64,000 nucleotides of DNA from Parelaphostrongylus tenuis. Lineage: Eukaryota > Nematoda > Chromadorea > Rhabditida > Metastrongylidae. The number at the start of each line of letters is the position of its first letter. Position 1 is the first letter of the stretch. Where the stretch lies: NCBI GenBank assembly GCA_019055375.1, contig JAHQIW010001913.1:1-64000 (forward strand). Reading direction: 5' to 3'. The notes beneath the pieces were generated by a model. It searched no databases. It saw only the letters and a program-made list of their open reading frames with translations, and was not told where the DNA came from. The translations under genes and the position numbers were made by a program. Shown here in pieces: positions 57,777 through 64,000 of this stretch.

Positions 57777-57822
57777 GTGATATAGGCGCTTATTTCGTCC
57801 TATTGGGACTCATCAGTAGCAC
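57777..57822 (-). ncRNA. Hammerhead ribozyme, family A copy 3, damaged
   Basis: On the minus strand, GTGCTA, CTGATGA, GTCC-CAATA-GGAC and GAAA are intact. Helix III has one mismatch (TAAGCGCCTA), and the 3' strand of helix I has lost two bases (TCAC in place of TAGCAC). The core is complete but helix I is broken, so activity should be poor or absent. Confidence 0.88.
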
Positions 57823-58115
57823 CCTCCCTCGGTTCCGTCAATCCCTTGAGGTGAAATACAATTCTAAGGGAATCGACGCCGAGTAAAAATTAAGCACCCA
57901 TAGTAGGATGATGGTATTACCTGACTTTGTGGTGACCGGCAGTCGAGCTTGCGGCTTAGCAGAAGTATAGTTTATTTTAAAAGCCGCAAGCTCGACTGCC
58001 GGTTACCACAAAGTCAGGTAATACCATCATCCTACTTTGGGTGCATCATTTTTACTCGGCGTCGATTCCCTTAGAGGATTATTTCACCTCAAGGGATCGA
58101 CGGAACCGAGGGAGG

Positions 58116-58163
58116 GTGCTACTGATGAGTCCCAACAGGACGAAATAGGCGCCTATATAGCAC
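58116..58163 (+). ncRNA. Hammerhead ribozyme, type I (family A copy 4)
   Basis: Helix I is GTGCTA (58116-58121) with TAGCAC (58158-58163). CTGATGA is at 58122-58128. Helix II is GTCC/GGAC with loop CAACA, one base different from copies 1 and 2. GAAA is at 58142-58145, helix III TAGGCGCCTA, and cleavage is predicted after A58157. The core is intact. Conservation of core and helices while the loop varies fits selection for the fold. Confidence 0.95.
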
Positions 58164-58202
58164 TAGACCTATGGCTCAAAATATGTCATATCCTTATAAA
58201 AA

Positions 58203-59145
58203 GAAAAGGCTTAGTACTTATTAGTGTAAGAATTAAGAAGGTGAGTTTTTCACATTTTTCAACCCTCGAGAGATGTGCAGCGTATTCGCCTTCAGTTGGC
58301 ATCGTTAGAGGCGATTAAACACATGTCTGGTCTTCACTGTCACTTACAGTTGGCGCTGGAGATGAAGAGCTTGGTGAGCCTGAAGCTCGGGATTGAACCG
58401 ATCACCACGAGTGTGTTGTAGGACTCTTCTCTCATTTGCGCATCACTCGCTCCATTTTTCAGCGTATTGGCTCGAAATGTAGCAATCCAGGAAGGCATCT
58501 ATTTCTTTATGAGCTTTTGGCTTATTATGACAAGTGCACGTTGATTTTACTTTCTCGGTAGGTCATCATTAATCCGAATCCGTATGAAACATTCAATGAT
58601 ATTTAACTGTCGCTTCACCTACTGCAACAGTTTTGATTTGTAAGCAACCTCAATTACAATTAGATGGCTTGTTGTTTTCTTAATTTGTTATTGACAAGTA
58701 TATTTCTATTCTTCCCATAACTTGGACGACACATCATTATTAAGAGAGAATTTCAATCGATTTTTGTAGGTAACTGTAGACTATACTATTTTATTGATAA
58801 GCTAGCACAACGTTCTTGTGATTCCTTATTATGCCCAACGGTTGGTGGTTTTGTCAACAAAGCAACACTAATTTTGTTCGGGTGTCTTGTAATTGCTTTT
58901 TTCTTCAACTCCGATCTTGGTAATTGCTAAACGAATCGGGCATGATAGTTCACCGCGCGAATGATGAAGTGTTCTTTGCAACGCTTTCTCATAAGTAATG
59001 GAGCACTAAAGTCGCTTTACTCTATCGTTCCCACCTCTTATTTCAAACATTTTACTTCTTCATCGGCCACTACCGTCATGCTCACTCGCTTTTTCTTCTT
59101 CTTCGTTAACGTTGTAAATTAGATTTAGCAAGTCTCCTTGAATTC
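58203..59145. other. No recognisable gene
   Basis: Begins with the right flank duplication (58203-58212). Nothing coding or repetitive was identified in the rest. Confidence 0.4.
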
Positions 59146-59149
59146 TCGA

Positions 59150-59275
59150 GGATAGGCGAGTTGCGGCGCCCCATAGAGCGTTCTTTGTTACTTGCCGGAG
59201 AGCTTTGGCGGCCGGGTTCGGCCACGGCGCACCACGACAAACATCACAACCATTCGGCCACGGCGTCCCTCATTC
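59150..59275 (-). repeat. tRNA(Ser/Leu)-like SINE remnant, second copy
   Basis: Minus strand: ACGCCGTGGCCGAATGGTTG (A-box of class II tRNA type), then GTGGTGCGCCGTGGCCGAA, and CAAAGAACGCTCTATGGGGC. It ends in CTATCCTCGAGAATTC, matching 17000-17130. Confidence 0.6.
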
Positions 59276-59299
59276 TCGCTTATTGTATGACAAAATATA

Positions 59300-59530
59300 C
59301 AACGCAAACACACACTAACATGGCATGTATGCGTGTCCGCACTCATCTGCACCCTCTTCTTCCTCGATTATCTCTAGCTCAACGACTCCGCCCACCGCCT
59401 GCGGACGCGTCTTAATGATCGGCATCTATTTTCTTTACTCATTCGCGCCGACGTCTCTCCGGACGCCACCGGAGCTTCTCCATTCCGGCGATGTGCGCTG
59501 CCGTCGTCACGTCCAACTGTTAAGGTAAGT
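59300..59530 (+). other. GC-rich stretch with splice-donor-like end (possible host first exon)
   Basis: Composition changes sharply to GC- and C-rich (CACCCTCTTCTTCCTCG, CGCGCCGACGTCTCTCCGG, GCCGTCGTCACGTCC). The stretch ends in TTAAGGTAAGTTATA, an excellent donor match at 59523, followed by T-rich intron-like sequence. Overlapping plus frames run through it (59161-59415 and 59325-59528), but neither is clearly the real one. It might be a 5' untranslated or first coding exon of a gene continuing to the right. I see no matching acceptor plus exon. Confidence 0.3.
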
Positions 59531-59849
59531 TATAACTCCAGTTTTTATACTAGTTTAGTTTATTTTTAGTTTCGAGTTTGTTTACTTTGCTTATCGTGGG
59601 TTTTTGGAGTCATTTAAACTGGAATTCCATAAAATCTGATTGGTGTAGTGTCGACAAGTTGTTACGATGATGATTTTGCTGGTCCCGTTTGCTCTGGTTT
59701 TCGTGTTTCACCTAAGACATTATTCAATAGCTTGTTTCTTTGGATTGAGATATATCTTGGAATACTCCACCATTAATTAGCTTCTGAAAACGCATGTTTC
59801 GCCTTTTTCATGGTAAATTACAAGAGCATTATTGGTGTATTTCATCTAT

Positions 59850-60560
59850 TAGAAGGTTTTTTTCGGTGTAACAATATAACAAACACTTTATTTCGCACCA
59901 AAACATTTTTCGGTGGACGAAGTTTTTCCGTCACACTCTAACAGCCATTCGATAACAGCAATCTCGACGATTCCAATGATATAGTTGTTTCTGGAGAAGA
60001 CTTCTCTGTGCGGTGTAACAATGAGAAGTAGATTGGGTCTTGCAAATTTTGCATCGGCAAAAGTACAGTGGCTCGACGTCGGTGTCGCGCTGGGCAAAAC
60101 CTACATTCTTTAGGAAGCTACAGCGCAATGAAAGGTTCTTCTAAAAAATCGAATACTTCGTCAGATTTGCTGAAATTTGTGTCAACGAATTGTTACCAGA
60201 GTTTAGTAAATCCTTTGTCCAACGAAAAAAGGGAGGAATTGCTTAAAGTGTGAAACACAAAAATTTTTGCTGTCACAGCGCTTCAAGAGAAAATATTTCT
60301 CAAATGAAGCACACCATTGGAACTTTTGAGATTTAATCTATCATATACCCACCAAAACTTTAGAAAATCAGTCGTCAAAGTGAAAACTGAGGAAAGAAAA
60401 TGTTTGGTTGTAGAAAGATACTTTTTAGTGCGATGGAACAATCGAAAGATAATAAAGCTTTGCAAATTATTTCGACCTTTTGAGGAAAACAAGTTTTTTG
60501 ATTTTCTCGAGATTCCAGTATCCAGTTGATAGAATAAATTTGAAATTTCCATTAGTGGGC
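59850..60560. mobile_element. Foldback element 10, second subfamily
   Basis: The centre TTGCAAATTTTGCATCGGCAA...GTACAGTGGCTCGACG (60035-60085) is flanked on the left by reversed units (TTATTTCGCACCAAAACATT, AGCCATTCGATAACAGC) and on the right by forward units (GAAGCTACAGCGCAATGAAAGG, GTGTGAAACACAAAAATTTT, GCTGTCACAGCGCTTC). It is the same subfamily as elements 5 and 6. Confidence 0.62.
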
Positions 60561-61180
60561 TTTGTTGCAGAATTTTCTGAGTGTGCTTCAAAAGTAAAGA
60601 TAAAATATGTTTCGTGCTCGTTCCATTTCCTGCTGGGCAGAGATTTTTTCCTGGAATTTCGATATTCATTCAACATCACAAATATCACTCAATATCACAA
60701 ATATCTACTCTTTTGATAGTATATTTGATATTTCAAAAAGACTTCTCATTGCGATGTTGCAGCCTAAAGTAAATCAGGTTTCACACAGCGCGGTACTACG
60801 CCGCCGTGCTTTTGTCTGTATGTGGCATAAGACTTTGCAACACTGGCACCAAGCCACTGTGCTTTCTCCGATGTCAAATTTGCAAAACTGCATCTATTTG
60901 TCATTGTAACAACGCACGAAAAAGTCCTTTTCAGACGCAAGAGCATTATTGAAAATATCAAGATTTGTGCCATCGAATCGTTATTGGAAATTTGAGGGAA
61001 AGACTTGAACCAACGAAAAATGCTTGATTGTGAGATGAATTAAATGTTGTTGTTACAGTGAAATGAAAAAAATGGAAATAGAGTAAATCATTGATTTAAG
61101 CCATTCAGTGATTATCAAAGCTTTGAAAAGGCAAAAAAGAACGCTTTAGTCTGGGAACTGAGAGAGAAGAGAGATAATGG
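60560..61180. mobile_element. Foldback element 11, inverted neighbour of element 10
   Basis: A second centre in opposite orientation lies at 60780-60895 (CAAGCCACTGTGCTTTCTCCGATG then TCAAATTTGCAAAACTGCATC). Units on both sides are arm type (TCGTTCCATTTCCTGCTGGGC on the left, TTGTTACAGTGAAATG on the right). Frames of 60-128 codons at 60283-60973 are arm sequence. Confidence 0.55.
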
Positions 61181-61184
61181 AAAC

Positions 61185-62305
61185 AAAGTTCATGTAACTA
61201 AGGCTGCAAATTAGTGATTACCCTTTGCCGAAAAATGATATATTTGCGTGACTGCAGGGAATGTGGCAATGCTAGTTCTTTCAGGGAGAAAAACTTTGCC
61301 CACGTACATCCCGGGCTATGTTCTAGTCAACAGAATGATATGTATTTTTTAGTACAGTGTCTCATAATGAGCATTTGATGGGAAGGTAGTTTTTTTTTGT
61401 TGCTTTCGGTTTCTTTTAATAAATGAATATAAATATGCTTTTCTTGTAAACCGTCATAAAGTCGTTCCTGAATCTTTAATCACAACTAGGTTTTTCTTCT
61501 CTATTGCTTAGCCAAGTTTGCTACTAATCACTAAATTTCAATCCTCTTAAGTGACCCAGACAACATATCATTTAGAGCGAACTATTCTGATCCATTCTCA
61601 TAGAAATATATTTTTGTGCCGATGAACTGCTACGATATAACTTACTTGGTACTTCATTGGTCTGTTTTCCAGTGATAGTACGAGCCGTAGCATATTTTTA
61701 TCCGCATCTCTCTCGCCAGATCCACGTCCATGGTAGCGTTCTATTTTGGGTATACTGACGTATAAAATACCCAATCCGTCAGTTTAAAGAACTTTTTAAA
61801 ATATGCGGATGCAGTTAGCTTTAAGTTAGCCTCACACACATCCGCCAATGGTTTACGTAGCTTTCCAGAACAATATCATTCGGATTTCACTCAACTGCTT
61901 GTCACGTTCATCTGTTATCTGATCTCCTTATTCTGCAATCACCTATCTGCGTTTCGTTATCGATACAGACATTTCTGGATCTCGAATACGGGATTGCATT
62001 CAAAAAGTTAAGTGTGCGAACGGACTAAATGTTCTAAATGCCGATTGATATTCACAAGACTGAACTTGAGCCCTACAGGTGGCGCGCAGGTAGTATTAGC
62101 CCACGTCTATGTTGTATATCAAGGTGATGGAGGGAACACTGTATGAAAAAGGTAAGCACGGTATTTAGTAATTCGCTATCAGGTAGGTGGCTTTTTTGAG
62201 CGGCTCAAATGTGTCCACTGCAGCTCTCCATGTTCTGTCTGGTACTTCCTTCACATGACAATTTTGAGTTCATTTTGTTTACCTTTCTGCAGTAGGTTCC
62301 TTATG
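61185..62305. other. No recognisable gene
   Basis: No motif, repeat boundary or ribozyme core recognised. Confidence 0.4.
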
Positions 62306-62309
62306 AACT

Positions 62310-62510
62310 AGGTTTCGACCATGATTATTAGGAGCCTAATCGATCCCGCTTCATTGAGTTTATTGAGCACTGTCCCTGCCTCAGTGGTGCCTTTAGATTG
62401 GGTGATAATATCGTTCGGAAAACGAGTTTCTGATAGGATTTTCCATCTACACTTACGCCCTCTTGTCCTCGTCGACAGCACGATGTTTTCACAAGTCATA
62501 AACAGATCTG
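62310..62510 (-). pseudogene. RTE-type LINE palm-domain fragment
   Basis: The minus product RKCRWKILSETRFPNDIITQ with TEAGTVLNKLNEAGSIRLL matches the catalytic palm of RTE reverse transcriptases (DGRFLSNLRFADDIVLIT...LNELNEAGKRIGL). The FADD box reads FPND, so the first catalytic aspartate is changed. It lies downstream of the fragment at 62593-63345 on the same strand, although in an intact protein the palm precedes that region, so the order is scrambled. Confidence 0.73.
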
Positions 62511-62592
62511 AAATCTTAGTGGTCTGCCACCATCAGTGCGACGAAGATTCAAGTCTGGTATCTTTATCAGTTACTAAAATGTTCATCTGTAT

Positions 62593-63345
62593 CACCTGTC
62601 GTCCCGCTGATCCTCGAGTGACTCGAGCGGGCACCAGCAACACTTCCATATTTCTCTGTCCTACGCAAGAGTAGGTCAGTGGGCTCTCGTCGCTTTAGAA
62701 ATTCGTTGAGCATCATATCTTTCTTCTATGCTTTTCGTGAAGAAACCGGAACATCGTTTCGGTGGTCTTCCTGTGGAGCGCTTGACATCCCGAGGAATCT
62801 AGTCGGTAACCATCCTCGTCCATCGATTGCCGTTAAAGCTCATCACGTGTCCTGCTCGTTTTATTTCCGATATCCTGGCTTGCAAAACGGCGTCTTTAAC
62901 CTTCGATCGTTAACGGAGGTCGGAGCTTCCGATGCTATCTCTTTCTTGCGAAATATGGGATACTTCAAACATTGACCTTTCGACTAGGGGTTCAATAACG
63001 CCAAATGCTTCTCCATCCTGCTTACGTAGCGGCCAGGTTTGTGCTGCATACGCTACAGCAAGAATGATCACAGAGTCGAAAAGGCGGGCACGGAGTCGGA
63101 TATCCTAAGTCCTCTTCACTACATCGGTGATGCTCTTGAACGTTTACCAAGCCCCTCGTTTCCTCTTGCTCAACTCTGGAGCAAGGTCGTTCATCATGTT
63201 GATTTCACGACCTAGATAGACATAACTAGAGCAATCGGAAATGTTCGTTTTGCTGGGCGTGAACTTGGCATCGAAAACTCAATTGTTCCTCATGGACATC
63301 GTTCTCGTTGGATCTAGTTGAAGGCCAATCTTTCCACTGATCAAA
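62593..63345 (-). pseudogene. RTE-type LINE reverse transcriptase C-terminal pseudogene
   Basis: In one mostly continuous minus frame from 63345: FDAKFTPSKTNISDCSSYVY, LGREINMMNDLAPELSKRKR, TDVVKRT with DIRLRARLFDSVII, AYAAQTWPLRKQDGEAFGVI, RSMFEVSHISQERDSIGSSD, KVKDAVLQARISEIKRAGHV, NRWTRMVTD with IPRDVKRSTGRPPKR, then SKATRAH and a final ESLEDQRDDR-stop at about 62593. This is the thumb and C-terminal region of nematode RTE elements, with its normal C-terminus. About nine stops or frameshifts are present. The 5' side ends abruptly, 10 bp from a terminal-repeat element at 63356. 5' truncation is usual for LINEs, but here the neighbour may have cut it. Confidence 0.85.
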
Positions 63346-63355
63346 TAAATTTGTT

Positions 63356-63625
63356 TTTATTTAACTGCTTTTTTGCAGTGGTATAATGTTATGGATATAT
63401 ATCCACTGTTATAGAGTGATGTGCACAACTTTAGCGCCAGGCGGGACTAGATCCCGCACCTCACTTTTTCCGGGAATGCGTGCTCTATCCGTTACACTAG
63501 TGACACCCATTTTGCACTTCGCTCTTTCTACGTTACAGCACATCTATTGTTTTTGCACATCACTCTATAACCTTGGTATATATCTATGACACCATACCAC
63601 CACAAAAAAGCGGGTAAATTAAACA
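63356..63625. mobile_element. Terminal-inverted-repeat element with tRNA-like core, copy 2
   Basis: The best copy. The left end (63356-63428, TTTAACTGCTTTTTTGCAGT... to ...AGAGTGATGTGCACAA) and the reversed right end (63556-63621, TTTACCCGCTTTTTTGTGGT... to ...AGAGTGATGTGCAAAA) form inverted repeats of about 65 bp. Inside, on the minus strand (63430-63510), is a tRNA-like module: GTGTAACGGATAGAGCACGC (A-box) and GGGATCTAGTCCC (B-box position). About 270 bp in all, with no coding capacity. A possible TTA/TAA flank is too short to prove a duplication. Confidence 0.76.
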
Positions 63626-63639
63626 ATTTCATTTGATCT

Positions 63640-63895
63640 ATAATACCCAATATCTGTCAGCATGACTGGGTTCAATGTCGAGACCGACCACCCGGGCCAG
63701 GCCGTTGACGGCTGGCAGCTGTCAGAACGGTGCGCTTTAGCGTAGAAAGAGCGTTGTGCAAAATGCGCATCAGTAGTGTAACGGATAGAGCACGCATTCC
63801 CGGAAAGAGTGAGATGCGGGCTCTAGTACCGCCGACGCGAAAGTTTTGCACATTACTCTATAACACTTTCCACTGATGTTGTCAGAATCAATTAA
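63640..63895 (+). mobile_element. Terminal-inverted-repeat element with tRNA-like core, copy 3 (partial)
   Basis: ATCTGTCAGCATGACTGGGT TCAATG (63652) matches the interior of the 44758 copy. The tRNA-like module GTAGTGTAACGGATAGAGCACGC (63773) is in plus orientation, opposite to copy 2, followed by GCGGGCTCTAGTACCGCC and the right-end remnant TTTGCACATTACTCTATAACACTTTCCACTG. The left terminal repeat is missing. Confidence 0.66.
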
Positions 63896-64000
63896 CTTTC
63901 TCTCTGTTTTCCTAACCCTTAATGTTATGAGGACGTATCTTCAGCGAAGGGAAGATGGTTTAATCGTCGACCGTCAATTTCCACTCCCATATCGACCCAT

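Larger units (their letters stand above)
57677..58202. mobile_element. Retrozyme-like element, family A, head-to-head palindrome
   Basis: Two units of family A lie in opposite orientation. Left arm 57743-57956 and right arm 57980-58197 are near-perfect inverted copies, with a spacer of about 23 bp (AGCAGAAGTATAGTTTATT...). The left unit also keeps its 3' tail (CAGATTAAATCATTTTGAGC... reversed) out to 57677. Each arm carries a hammerhead: 57777-57822 on minus (damaged) and 58116-58163 on plus (intact). The unit sequence is that of 32-493. A tandem circular template would give direct repeats, so the inversion points to template switching or fold-back priming during insertion. The short duplication on both sides suggests it was inserted in this form. 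Confidence 0.83.

Noticed and set aside
60283..60973. Cluster of frames up to 128 codons on both strands
   Set aside because: All overlap foldback arms with no conserved reading frame between units.

Overview
This 64 kb window is AT-rich, almost gene-free eukaryotic DNA packed with decayed mobile elements. The families point to a nematode, most likely a strongylid parasite such as a hookworm: mariner remnants, RTE-type LINE fragments, Penelope-like (PLE) reverse transcriptase and GIY-YIG pieces, and tRNA-derived SINEs. The species is an inference from these families. No open frame exceeds about 140 codons, and I recognise no intact host gene.

The best discovery is two families of type I hammerhead self-cleaving ribozymes. 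Family A (cores at 130-177, 413-460 and 58116-58163 on +, 57777-57822 on -) has an intact catalytic core and all three helices in three of four copies. The first two lie 283 bp apart in a partial tandem dimer flanked by a perfect 12-bp target-site duplication (20-31 and 494-505). This is the layout of a retrozyme, a small non-autonomous retroelement moving through circular RNA. The other two lie head to head in a near-perfect palindrome (57677-58202). Family B (about 761, 6420, 16216, 18837, 21519, 21833) uses a different core (CTGACGA) and a palindromic CACGTG helix III. Its copies are at various stages of decay. PLE enzyme remnants lie in the same window: a reverse transcriptase at 39270-40320 (-) whose YVDD has become YVHD, GIY-YIG endonuclease pieces at 35034-35401 (-) and 41005-41374 (+), and linked non-coding blocks. 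Hammerheads are known to travel with PLEs, so PLE machinery is a plausible but unproven source of mobility for both families.

Layout. 0-0.9 kb: family A retrozyme inserted in a foldback-type repeat, then a decayed family B copy. 1-2 kb: mariner pseudogene. 3-16 kb: foldback elements with arms built of roughly 130-180 bp subrepeats, tRNA-derived SINEs, a second mariner fragment and family B copies. 16-30 kb: family B copies, a SINE and an RTE fragment in otherwise featureless DNA. 32-42 kb: foldback arms, PLE fragments and SINEs. 43-48 kb: a foldback element, a terminal-inverted-repeat element with a tRNA-like core, and a piggyBac transposase pseudogene. 50-52.3 kb: an internally deleted mariner with both inverted repeats, and a mariner C-terminal fragment. 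52.3-57.3 kb: more tRNA-like elements, foldbacks and a PLE-linked block. 57.6-58.2 kb: the palindromic retrozyme. 59-64 kb: a GC-rich stretch that may be a host first exon, foldbacks, scrambled RTE fragments and two tRNA-like elements.

All calls come from reading the sequence and comparing family signatures by eye. Element boundaries are approximate unless a duplication or inverted repeat is stated.
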